Below, piece after piece: positions 11,231 through 21,535 of a stretch of 64,000 nt of DNA (position 1 is the stretch's first letter; each line of letters opens with the position of its first letter). Both the position numbers and the translations under genes were made by a program. The notes under the pieces are model-generated. The model did not search any database. It was not told where the DNA came from and worked only from the letters and a program-made list of their open reading frames with translations. The DNA comes from Agriotes lineatus (Eukaryota; Arthropoda; Insecta; Coleoptera; Elateridae): positions 1-64,000 of the forward strand of contig CALNHX010005842.1 in the NCBI GenBank assembly GCA_940337035.1, in the 5' to 3' direction.

Positions 11231-12428
11231 TTACATAAACTATCAGCTCAGTGATTTTTTTAAATTTTGGTTTGACAAATTATTGCAGGGCCCCCTACTG
11301 GAAAACGTTGAAATGTTTTTTCATGGCTAGCCATTGGGGATTGTTTTGCAGGGCTAGCATTACAAACGCATACTTTCTCGTCTCTATGGAGATGGTAATA
11401 TTCGATTTTCTTATAATGTATGATGAGAATACATTTACACATAGTGTGGGCGTGACGTATCCTTAGGAATCTAAAGGTAACAATCACATTCTCACGGAGA
11501 CACAATGCCACACTGCGCCTTAAAATAAATTCACTGTATATAATTATGTGCTGTTAAATGAGTTAAGTGGGTTTGCAACTACCGTTTTTCCAACAGATGT
11601 CAATATATATGAAAATTCCCTGAAACAGAGAGCTTCTCTTTATTTTCTGCAATAGGAGTAAAAAGATACACCGTCGGCATAGTACTATTTTTTAATCCTC
11701 CTACTACCACCAGCTCGTATCTTTCCCACTTGCATTCCTCAAAATGTTCGAAAATTCTTTAGTTGTTATTCAGATACGAGTTTTCTCGACCAGTCTTCTT
11801 AAGGTATATATCAGGTCTGGTTATATTTCGAGAACAAAATTTCATCTTTACACCCTTTCTTTTCTATTTGTTCAACCCATTACAGCAGTGGCCCAGTAAA
11901 AGGTTTAAATAGAGGAAAATTTCAAAACAAACGTATTCAAGTCACAAAACTTCAAATTGAAGCTTTAGATGCTGGTCCTACGATCCCGATCTACAGGAGT
12001 ATAACGAAAAAGAAGACTTTCACCGACAACGCCGTAATGGACGCCATGCCGCAGAGGACAATGAGCAATTAACAGAAGGTCGCTTCTACCCGAACCTACG
12101 ACACCACAGCTATTTGGCTAATTCAGCAGCAACCAGGCTATTTTTTGTTGGGAATTACCACGGTGCAAGGATCTATTTTCCGGAAATATCAAGAAGTGAG
12201 TCTATTTTTTCCATTTCCTTTATTGTTTCAATTAAGTCACGCGTTGTAAAATTACGGTTACAGTGTTTTCATTTCATTTTTTATATACGTGTGTTAAATT
12301 ACCTTATTCAAGGGTAGCTAAATTAACAACGCTTATTGCACATTCTGTTTAATATAATCTATAAATTTGTTGCTGGCAAAAGCCAGTGTAATTCAGCACA
12401 GCATTCTATTTGTGGGGAATTATATACA
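11231..12428. other. Stretch without a supported gene upstream of BEL element 1
   Basis: Short open frames at 11251-11511 overlap on both strands and show no family features. 11990-12110 is richer in GC and could be leader sequence of the BEL element, but I find no 5' LTR matching the 3' LTR-like sequence at 18.2 kb and no clear primer-binding site. Confidence 0.4.
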
Positions 12429-13586
12429 ATGGCTACTGAAATGTCTCAATTAACGAGAAAGAAGGGAACAATTAAGCATAAATTGACTAATTTTAATTTG
12501 TTTTTGACACCTATTCAAGAAACATTTGAAAAAAACAGTGGTAGATTTGAAATTACGAGTTGAAAATTTGGTAAATTTATTACAAGAATTTGAGGAAGTT
12601 CAATTACGTATCGAATATTTATGCGAGGAAGAGTTACTGGAGCGAGAATATTTACAAAGAGATAATTTCACTGAGTTGTATTCATCAAGCTTAGCTACAA
12701 GCAAAATTATTTTAGATAGCATCAAGCTTGGCGAGAGAGATAGCGATAAAGGTCCTGCGCAACTATATCAGGGTGGAGATGCAATACAAAATATTAAACT
12801 TCCCGTAATCGATCTTCCAAAGTTTAATGGAAATTATAATATGTGGTTAGAATTCAAAGACACATTTGAATCCATGATTTACTTAAATACTTCAATTAAT
12901 AATATTCAGAAATATCACTATTTACGCGCAAGCTTAGAGAGCGAAGCCCTTAAGGTTATACAATCTTTAACATTTTCTGCAAATAATTATATGGCAGCAT
13001 GGGAACTTTTATACAACACATTCAACAATTCAAGATTATTAGTGCACAATCATATAAAGTCATTGTTTGATTTAGAATCCTTAGTTAAAGAATCTTCTGC
13101 AGGGTTGCGCAATTTAATAGATAATGTTAACAATCATTGAACAGCTTTAGAAACTCTTAAGCAACCGGTTAAACATTGAGACACAATAATTATTTTTATA
13201 GTATCATCAAAGCTTGATAAACAAACTGCTCGTGAATGGGAAAAACACAAAATTTCAAATGACTTTCCACAATTAGATGAAATGTTTCAATTTTTGCGAA
13301 CAAGGGCAGATTGGTTGGAAACGTTAGAAATTAATCATTCCACAAAATTTCAAAGGATAAACGCAATGTAAAACACATATCACTTGCCAGTTCAACAAGA
13401 AAATTCAATTATTGTAAACAGGGCCATTTAATCTATAATTGTGAAGAATTTTTAAGGTTGAATACACCATCCAAAATTAGTGAGGTGTAAGAATTAAAAC
13501 TTTGTAAAAATTGCTTATGCACTGGCCATGTAGCAAAATATTGCAAATATGGTTCGCGTAAAACTTGTAAGAGAAAACATAATACA
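12429..13586 (+). pseudogene. BEL-1 gag with zinc knuckles, frameshifted
   Basis: An ATG at 12429 opens a frame (MATEMSQLTRKKGTIKHKL) that shifts near 12525 into a 200-codon stretch with the BEL gag features: a coiled N-terminal part, then LPVIDLPKFNGNYNMWLEFK and a DUF1759-like helical region ending with LRNLIDNVNNH. A stop at 13138 is followed by further gag-like sequence (WEKHKISNDFPQLDEMF). From 13400 come cysteine knuckles: CKQGHLIYNC and CKNCLCTGHVAKYC. Gag packages RNA into particles in the cytoplasm in this family. Frame breaks make it non-functional. Confidence 0.75.
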
Positions 13587-15156
13587 ATGCTCCATGTATT
13601 TACTTTAGCAAAACATAATGGTCAATTCAACAATCCAAGTACATCAACTCAAGTAGCATTGTCCAGCTATAGCCTACACATGCCTTATGTACTATTATCA
13701 ACCGCACTCGTTTCTGTTTGCGACTCGCACGGAAAATATTATAATGTTCGACTACTATTAGACAGTGGATCCCAGTCCAATTTTATATTAGCCCGGTTGT
13801 GTAAAAACCTCAATTTAGAACAAGAGGCTACGAATATTTCTCTTGTTGGTGTGAATGCGATTGCTTCAAATATAAACTCCAAGTGTAGTGTAACAGTAAA
13901 ATCGTTATATAGCAATTTTATGTTAACAATTTCTTGTTTTGTGCTACCAAGAATAACTGATCCCTTACCGACATCTAATTTTAATATTAGCTCTTGGAAA
14001 ATTCTGAGATTGATTTACTGATAGGAGCAGTTCACTTTTGGAACCTAATTTCAAATGAACAAATTTCATTAGGTCGATCCTTACCAGTATTACGCAACAC
14101 AGTATTTGGTTGGATATTCGCAGGTACAATTAATTCACCTACAACAACTGTTCATTGTTGCTTATCAAAAACGACTGATTTAGCTGACACTGCGAAAATT
14201 TTGGGAGGTGGAAGAGTGTCCAAACAATATTCACTATTCAAGCGATGATATCCAATGCGAAAATCATTTTGTAGAAAATGTCACTAGGAACTCCGACGGT
14301 AAGTTTGTAGTTCGGATTCCACTACAACTTTTACCTTCAAATTTAGGAAATTCCCAAGATACTGCAATTAAGCGAGTTTTGCAGTTATAACGTAAACTAA
14401 ATTCCAATTTAGCACTAGGGAAACAGTATAGAGAATTTATGCACGAATATGAAAAATTAGGGCACATGGCTATTTGTGATAAAGTAGAACGTCAGCATTT
14501 GACATTTTTTCTACCACATCACTGTGTTTTTAAAAACGATAGCTTAACAACAAAGCTTAGAGCTTGGTTCATCCAGATGATAGGTACTTACAAAACGTAG
14601 TCTGGAGGTACCATCAAGATGAAGATATTTCAATTTATCAGTTACATATGGAACAACTCCAGCACCATTTTTAGCCATTAGATGTTTGAGACAATTATCA
14701 CACGAAATGAAATCTAAGTACCCCATAGCTTCAGAAATAATTGCACGTGATTTCTTTGTTGACGACTTAATTACCGGTTTTGATTCTGAAAACGATGCCA
14801 TTGCAGTATGTTCCGACATAGTAAACATTCTAGAAACTTCCAAATTTGTACTGAGGAAATGGAATTCGAATAGTTTTAATTTTATGCGACAAGTGCAAGA
14901 TTCTAAAGAACCAGCTAATTTGTTATATATGGGAGCTAACGACCAAACAAAAACTTTAGGGATTCAATGGAATAGTAAAACTGACATCTTAAGTTATAGA
15001 ATAGCTAAATTATCAGAATCTTATATAGTAACAAAGCGTAGCATTTTATCAGCTATAGCAAAAGTATACGATCCATTAGGTCTCTTAGGTCCATGTACAA
15101 TATTAGGGAAAATAATTATACAAAAACTATGGCTGTTACAACTAGACTGGGATTAA
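13587..15156 (+). pseudogene. BEL-1 protease and reverse transcriptase, with RT deletion
   Basis: An aspartic-protease motif LLLDSGSQSNFI lies at about 13755-13785. A second frame (13994-14248) carries the linker with IDLLIGAVHFW. Reverse transcriptase follows: KVERQHLTFFLPHHCVF at 14480-14530, then directly the equivalent of a later motif near 14570, so roughly 60 codons with the first catalytic aspartate of the palm appear deleted. Then comes a thumb-proximal part with FFVDDLITGF at 14752-14781 (the F/Y-x-D-D box) and LGIQWNSKTD. At least three frameshifts and several stops are visible. Fully dead. Confidence 0.75.
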
Positions 15157-16523
15157 GAAGTGCCAATGAATTGAAAAATAGGTGGTTGCATTTTAGGAAA
15201 AATATATCTAAACTTAATCAGTTACAAATTCAACGACACGCTATTTGTTCCGATGCAATTAAAATCGAACTACACGGGTTTTGCGATGCTTCTAAGGACG
15301 CTTATTCAGCCTGTATTTATTTATGCAGCACCGATTCACAAAATAAAATACAAGTAAACTTGTGTGCTAAAACTAAAGTAGCTCCTCTTAAACGTTTAAC
15401 CGTCCCAAGGCTGGAACTATGTAGTGCTGTCATATTAGCTAGATTAATGAGAAAGATAACCGAATCGCTGACTATTCATCCAAAGGTTTTTCTTTGGTCT
15501 GATTCGCAAGTAGTACTTCACTGGATTTACACTGAGTCGAAACAATTACAAATATTTGTCGGAAATAGAGTATCCGAAATTCAAAGTAGTACCAAGGTCG
15601 ATAGTTGGAATTATGTGAATACTAAAGAAAATCCAGCTGATATAGCATCCCGCGGACTATTTCCGAACTTATTAGCTGATTTCAATATGTGGTGGAATGG
15701 GCCTAGCTGGCTTTCCGATCAAAATCGTAAGGGTAAATGTTTCGAACAAGCATTGTCAAGTTGTGAAATTCCCGAGTTACGAAAACATGTGCACATCGCG
15801 AATACTATGGAGCGATTTGAATTTGCAAGGTTTTCAAATTTATCCAATGTAAAGCGTGCTGTAGGTTATTGTTTGAGATTTATTAAAAATTCAAAATTAC
15901 CAAGGTCAGAACGTCAATTTGGAGAGTTATCAGCCAGTGAATTAAATAACAGCTTGATGCAATTAGTTAGAATCGCACAAGCGGATACGTTTTCCGAAGA
16001 AATTAAACTATTGAATTTAGGTAAAGGTTTAAATAAAAAAACTGTTATTAGAGGATTCGCACCATTTATTGATAAGGAAGGCTTTCTAAGAGTTGGAGGT
16101 AGATAAAAAAATTCTTATTTGGATTATGGCGCAAAACACCCATTACTTTTATCTGGGAAGCACATTCGCACGCGATTAATATTTGAATATTACCACAAAA
16201 TATTACTACATGGAGGGCCGCAGCTATTGCTAGCTACAGTGCGCCAAAAATATTGGCCTACGTCCGGAATCACAACGGCAAAGAGTGTTACACGTAAATG
16301 TGTAATTTGTTTTAAATTTAAACCAAAACCAATAAATCCCTTTATGGCTCATCTTCCTGAAAATCGCGTTAAGATTACGAAACCATTTCATATTACTGGT
16401 ATAGACTATGCAAGGCCATTTACATTAAGGGATCGAAAGGGATGCGGTTGTAGATTTATAAAGGGGTATATTTGCATGTTTATATGTTTTGCAAGTAAGG
16501 CTGTACAGGGTTATTCATTATAA
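15093..16523 (+). pseudogene. BEL-1 RNase H and integrase N-terminal half
   Basis: The 337-codon frame at 15093-16106 has the BEL RNase H motifs LHGFCDASKDAYSACIY, VPRLELCSAVILARLM, LWSDSQVVLHWI and ENPADIASRG, then the integrase linker. After one frame break, 16119-16523 encodes the HHCC zinc domain (HKILLHGGPQLLL, then CVICFKFK) and the first catalytic aspartate in TGIDYARPF. The frame is cut at 16505 by a MITE, after which the rest of the integrase resumes at 17241. Confidence 0.8.
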
Positions 16524-17238
16524 ATTACCCACCCCTTATCATCGTTATTATTGCCTATAGAAAAAAAAGTTTTAAATAAAAGTTATGTGGTTATAACTGA
16601 ATTTTGTTAAAATGCTATCGAAAGTACAGTGGCGTGCATAATTAAGGGGATACAAAAAAGTAATATATTTTTTTAAATGGAACACCCTGTATATTATTAA
16701 ATTTTTGGAATGATCTTTCTTTCCTGATTTCAAAAATATACCATATGTTACCACTACCTTATACCGTTGTTGAGTTATTAAACGTCGAATATCTTAGTTA
16801 AAGTAGTTAACATTATTAAATATAACAAAGTTTTATTTAGGTAATTTAAATATAAATAAAAAATAACTCATTTAGATTATTTCATTAAAGAAATGTCACT
16901 TATCAAACAAAATAGTTGTCATTTTCATAGCTTACTTTAATAATGTTAATGATATTCGACGTTTAATAACTCAAAAAAGGTATAAGGTAGGGGTAACATA
17001 TGGTATATTTTTGAAATCAGGAAAGAAATATCATTCCAAAAATTTAATAATATACAGGGTGTTCCATTTAAAAAAATATATTACTCTTTTGTATCTCCTT
17101 AATTATGCACGCCACTGTACTTTTGATAGCATTTTAACAAAATTCAGTTATAACCACATAACTTTTATTTAAAACTTTTTTTTCTATAGGCAATAATAAC
17201 GATGTTAAGGGGTGGGTAATTTATAATGAATAACCCTG
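16506..17238. mobile_element. Long-TIR MITE inserted in BEL-1 integrase
   Basis: Inverted arms of roughly 290 bp begin CAGGGTTATTCATTATAAAT on both sides. The element is flanked by TA (16504-16505 and 17239-17240), and removing it with one TA leaves the conserved integrase segment KAVHLEV continuous, which fixes the boundaries to the base. TA duplication and terminal form suggest a Tc1/mariner-type non-autonomous element. A nested inverted pair with CACCCTGTATA lies within the arms. Its own ORFs are composition artefacts. Confidence 0.9.
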
Positions 17239-18077
17239 TACACTTAGAAGTAGTCACAGATCTGACAACGGAAACATTCATTGCCGTTTTACGACGATTT
17301 GCTTCTAGACGGGGTAAGCCAAGTCATATCTACTCCGATAATGCTACTAATTTTGTTGGAGCAAGAAAGCAGTTAGCCATTCTATACGAATTTCTATCAA
17401 AGAGTAACCCAGACATTGTACAACTGTGTGCAAATGATAGAATTGTGTGGAATTTTATTCCACCAAGTTCACCTCATTTTGAAGGTTTATGGGAGTCTGC
17501 AGTAAAAGGTGCAAAATATCATTTAAGTAGAGTTTTAAAAGATACAAAATTAACTTATGAGGAATTTAATACCGTAATTGTACAAATCGAGGCAATATTG
17601 AATTCCCGGCGATTATATCCCTTGTCATCTGATCCTAACGATCTTGAACCTTTAACACCTGCTCACTTCTTGATTGGAAAACCATTAACATCAGTTCCTG
17701 ACCCAAATCTTGTAGAATTGCCAACCAACAGGTTATCTAGGTTGCAACTACTGCAACAAATTAATCAACATTTTTGGAAACGTTGGTCAGGAGAATACCT
17801 TTCCCAGCTGCAGGAGGGCAAGAAATGGAAAACCAATTCTAGTGGCGCCATCAGTGAGGGCCGCCTGGTGACCATCAAGGATAAGAACTTACCTCCCTGC
17901 AATTGGCTGTTAGGAAGGATAATTCAAACTCATCCTGGTGAAGACGGTGTAGTGCGCGTTGTGACCGTGAAAACAAAAAACGGTGTTCTTAAAAGACCAG
18001 TCACAAAAATTTGCCCTTTCCGTGCGTGGAAACAGACGATAATAACAGACTACAAAACTAAGTATACTCCATTGTAG
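17239..18077 (+). pseudogene. BEL-1 integrase C-terminal half
   Basis: The open frame resumes with VHLEVVTDLTTETFIAVLRR and contains the second catalytic aspartate (HIYSDNATNFVGA) and the catalytic glutamate (PHFEGLWESAVKG, where the family usually has FGG), then LNSRRLYPLSSDPNDLEPLT and a C-terminal chromatin-binding-like part with GRIIQTHPGEDGVVRVVTV. It ends at a TAG/TGA cluster at 18075. This half is intact in frame, but the gene is split by the MITE. Confidence 0.85.
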
Positions 18078-18193
18078 TGTTTATATTAATATGTACATAT
18101 GTCTATTTAGGTAGTAATTATGTAATGTTATTTATAGTTTAACGGATTACATTTAAGTTGGAATTGTTGAACATAGTTCAACGTGGGGAGTTA

Positions 18194-18390
18194 TGTAGAA
18201 ATATCGGAAGGCGAAAGGTGAAAAGGCGCGGGGGTGCACGCACGCAGCTTGCACTGAGCGGGATGCGTCTCCGGCAACTTGTCAGAACAGCGTCCAGAGG
18301 GTGGTTGTGGTAAACATTTATACAAATTTATTAATTACATCATATGTGTTAGAAGTACCAAATGTGTTTTATTTAAAATCAAGATACAGT
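18194..18390 (+). repeat. Putative 3' LTR of BEL-1
   Basis: A short purine run (GGGGAG) at about 18185-18190 could be the polypurine tract; TGTAGAAATATCGG follows at 18196 and could be the LTR start. The end is guessed at the ACA in AAGATACA near 18390. Without a second LTR in the window the limits are uncertain. Confidence 0.35.
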
Positions 18391-18765
18391 CCACTCTATC
18401 GACGAAACAGATGCATTTGTTAAACTAAAACCAAATCAAATAATAGTTCTAACTTGATGCGTATGGCAATGCGTCTACTATTAGTTAAGTTTTCTGCAGT
18501 TATCTGACACAACTGCGTCCGCTATGTTTTGTCCAGATGTCCTTTCAACAATTCCCATTGCCAGACAGTTGAGCGTAGCGTAATATACAGTGACTGTAAT
18601 AGAAGATACATAGGTGTTTCCATACTTTTTCCAACCACTGTATGTAGCAGATGTGCCACAGAGATTCTGGGTTTTTTATGACTTCATAAGTTGCATATCC
18701 GTTTATTTATTTATTTAGCGTATGGCTTAATAAAAAGTGAGTGTATAAAAAATTCCACCTACAGT
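18391..18765. other. Non-coding gap
   Basis: No gene seen. GTAACTG-type MITE-end fragments may be present near 18590, but no paired inverted repeat was found. Confidence 0.35.
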
Positions 18766-19530
18766 TCAATGTCAATATGTCTCAGCCAACCCACTGCAGC
18801 AGGCGTCACATCTATGAAATCTTCTCGGGTGCCCTAGAAGGCTTTATGTGAGCATTGAAACGTTATGTGATTTACTGTTTGGTTCAATTCCCCGCAATCG
18901 CAGGCAGCGGTGGATCGCTTGCCCCATTTGTGCAAGGAACTGCCGCATCTACTGTGACCAGTACGGATAATATTGAGGGCTGTCCAGGTTTTGCGTGGTA
19001 AATCGAAGCCTTGCGGTAGTTTCCCGATATCCAAAATATTATGTCCAACGGCTGGTGCTTGGTTAGTCCATTAATGTTTCCATGCGGTTGGTCCATCAAA
19101 GCCCTCCGCGTTGAGCTTTTGTGCAGTTTTACTGCAGGAGCCCTGGATGTAAGTCTTCGGAACGCTGTTTCAGATTCTCGTGAATAGGATGTAAACCATT
19201 GGTAACAACCCATTTGTATTCTCTGACAAGGTTACATTGTCGACGAATGTTCGGAGAGTAGATGTTGCTTAGCGTGGGTAACCAGTATGTTGGTCTGAAC
19301 CTGATGGTGCTGGATATGATTCTCATGGTTTGATTTAGCTCGGTGTCGATTTTTCTGACGTGGGCACTATTTAACCAGACAGAAAAGCAGTATCCATTTA
19401 TTTGCAAAATGCAGATATGAAAAGCTGCGGTCTTGAATTGTGTTATTGGAGGGTGCTCCGTTTTTTGCATCCGTAATTGTCCTCCAAAAAAGCGTTTTTG
19501 AAAATATTCCAACAGTTGATTTATTAACAT
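18766..19530 (-). pseudogene. LINE reverse transcriptase C-terminal fragment
   Basis: Minus-strand frames read VWLNSAHVRKIDTELNQTMR, IISSTIRFRPTYWLPTLSNI, IRRQCNLVREY (19400-19220), then a linker, then GFDLPRKTWTALNIIRTGHS and CGSSLHKWGKRSTAACDCGE with HITFQCSHKAF (19010-18835). This is the thumb-to-C-terminus part of a jockey-group element, ending in the typical Cys/His-rich tail that binds nucleic acid. Two or more frameshifts separate the parts. The catalytic core is absent, as expected for a 5'-truncated insertion. Confidence 0.8.
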
Positions 19531-20079
19531 TTTTGATAACGTTCTCTATTCCAATTTTTTAATCAGACCAAGAATGTAAGTAGAAATTGCCATGATTTCT
19601 AATACGAAGAAAGGAATTTTTAATAGGTCCATATTCTTCGTTTTTTGTGAATTTATATTCAATGAAGTCAATGTTTTAAATTTAAACTAGTTGAAAATGC
19701 TAAGCCAAGCGGTTCCAGACGAACTCCTATGCAGCATTTAAAAGCTCCATTTACTGCCTTTCTATTATATTTTGGACACTTATTTTAGTCAACCATGACA
19801 ATATCAACTCTATCACTTTTTGCCATATTGAATTAAATTGCTGGACAAAGAAACTACGAGGATAAATTTAGTTATCACAAATTCTTAGTTAAAAGGTTAA
19901 AAACCTCTCTCGCAAGAGAAATATTCAAACTATAAATTTTGAAATGTACGTAGGTGCAAGATACCATAACTAGATTACACAACTCATGATATGTTAAATT
20001 CAAGGCTGTATGTCCTTATGTAACGCTAGAATCTGCATAAATTTATAAAACAAACATTAAAAATATATTAAATATACCT
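19531..20079. other. AT-rich gap
   Basis: I see no gene, repeat or RNA in this stretch. Confidence 0.4.
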
Positions 20080-20460
20080 ATGCCTCCCTTATTTAAGCGT
20101 TATCGGACGTTGCATCTATTCCGCGTTTGGTTTTCCGATAACGCGAAAGCTCCCGCTATGCGCAACATAGCGCTAAAAGACCGACCGCGTCGTTTCCCCA
20201 CTCCATGGAAACCCAAAACCGCTGCACCGATAAAGCCGCCAGAAGGATATAAAAGAAAATTGCACTTCCATTTCATTTGACTTGACATTTCTCCCTTTTG
20301 AGTCCACCAGTCCTGATTGAGATAGCGACTGCTCGCAGTGACCGCCTCCTGGCTTATTAAGCTCAAAACCTGACCTGAGTTAGATTGAGACGGCGACTGC
20401 CTGCAGTGCCCGACTCCTAACTTGCTTTCCGATAACTTTAAAACCCGCATTACAATCCGC
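20080..20460 (+). promoter_or_regulatory. GC-rich block with TATA box and initiator, LTR-like
   Basis: GATATAAAAGAAA at 20247-20259 is a good TATA box. TCATTTGAC about 25 bp downstream fits an insect initiator. Two imperfect repeats of about 75 bp follow, with GAGATAGCGACTGCTCGCAG and GAGACGGCGACTGCCTGCAG as cores. The GC content and polymerase II-like promoter suggest an LTR or LINE 5' end. No open frame follows that I can assign. Confidence 0.4.
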
Positions 20461-21343
20461 CACTATAATAGTCCCAAAACTATTTAATAACATGGTTCCT
20501 AGAAATCCAAATTACACGTCCTGCCTAAATGTGCACTAAACCCTGTAGCCGCATGCATAAACTTACCTGAAGGGTCCGCCCGGAAGTTTAGAGACGTTCT
20601 CCAGAAGCCGGAACTCCGAACCTGCCTGTGGGATCGATCGCGGGGAAATTATTCGCGAACCGCCGGGATGTCAATGCCCGCGGCCCGCTAAAATTTGAGT
20701 AAGAAATCCAGGCCGAATTTCGCAACACCACCGTCACTCTGACGGATACGCTATGAACTCCTAGAATGCATGTAGGGCTCGCGGGAATTATCCTCTTGAT
20801 ACTGAGGTGCAGGTATCACTTATATTAGCGTGATGTAGCGTTTGATTCCAGCAGCGTAAACACCAACAATACTGTGATTTGAAGGTTATCCGGCCGGGAC
20901 ATTCGCTCTACCGATAATTGGGTGCGTTTCGAAATTACATGTAAAGCTTGCTAAATCACTCGTCGTACCCGCCTGCCGTGCAGCTCCGTTAGGAGGGTTG
21001 CAGCTCACCAGGAAGTAACTAAAGACAACCCCCCAGACGGCATTGTTATTTCTACAATATACAATTCATTTTTACATTAAATGATTACTTATTTTGTTAT
21101 TATACAATATATTCTTGGTAATTACATGCGGTTTTTTTCTAAACACATATATATTTGAGGAAACGTATTTCTTCGATTGAGCTAACCCGAGGCAGAAATT
21201 TATAACGCCCTTAGTAAGGGAGTGAAACGTTACGCGTATTGTACTGATACTGCATCTTAAATCGTTTTTTGTATGGAGAAAATCCGCATATTCCCTTCAG
21301 CGGGTGAATCATTCAAGTAAGGAAAGGAGGCTTTCCTACAGTG
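20461..21343. other. Unassigned GC-rich block, then AT-rich flank of the Penelope composite
   Basis: 20461-21050 is clearly richer in GC than its surroundings and has many CGs, but I recognise no rRNA, tRNA or protein family. 21185-21235 contains CCCTTAGTAAGGG followed by GTGAAACGTTACG, which looks a little like ribozyme stem II plus GAAAC but lacks the CUGANGA strand. Confidence 0.35.

Positions 21344-21375
<32 letters not shown>
21344..21375. repeat. (TA)n microsatellite at the left edge of the Penelope composite
   Basis: A run of about 15 TA dinucleotides. The same repeat forms the right edge at 29057-29106, so both outer ends of the composite stop in (TA)n. It may be target sequence or element-derived tail. 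Confidence 0.85.
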
Positions 21376-21377
<2 letters not shown>

Positions 21378-21535
21378 CGAAGGTTTTCGCGGCTGATATG
21401 TATTAAAGGTAAACATTTCAGGGTGTCATACCGCTTAATAAATTTGAAGATTTCTTCAACTGGTTGAAGAACATCTTGAATGGCGCTTGGGGTTGGACGA
21501 CGTTTCGACGAAATCACATTCGTCATTTTCAAGTC
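21376..21535 (-). pseudogene. Penelope-like unit, 5' fragment
   Basis: It encodes the first 50 or so residues of the Penelope-like protein (MTNVISSKRRPTPSAIQDVL) and then runs into the (TA)n repeat after LIHISRENLRN. It differs from the complete units at two residues (VEEIFKF against VGEIFEF), so it is slightly more diverged. Confidence 0.85.

Larger units (their letters stand above)
12429..18390 (+). mobile_element. BEL/Pao LTR retrotransposon 1, decayed
   Basis: Gag, protease, reverse transcriptase, RNase H and integrase follow in BEL/Pao order with many frameshifts, an internal deletion in the reverse transcriptase and a 733-bp MITE in the integrase. There is no envelope: the integrase frame stops at 18077, about 115 bp before the putative LTR. 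I could not find the 5' LTR. The pieces are listed separately. Confidence 0.85.

Noticed and set aside
21185..21235. Possible hammerhead ribozyme left of the Penelope composite
   Set aside because: A stem and a GAAAC are present, but the essential CUGANGA strand is missing.
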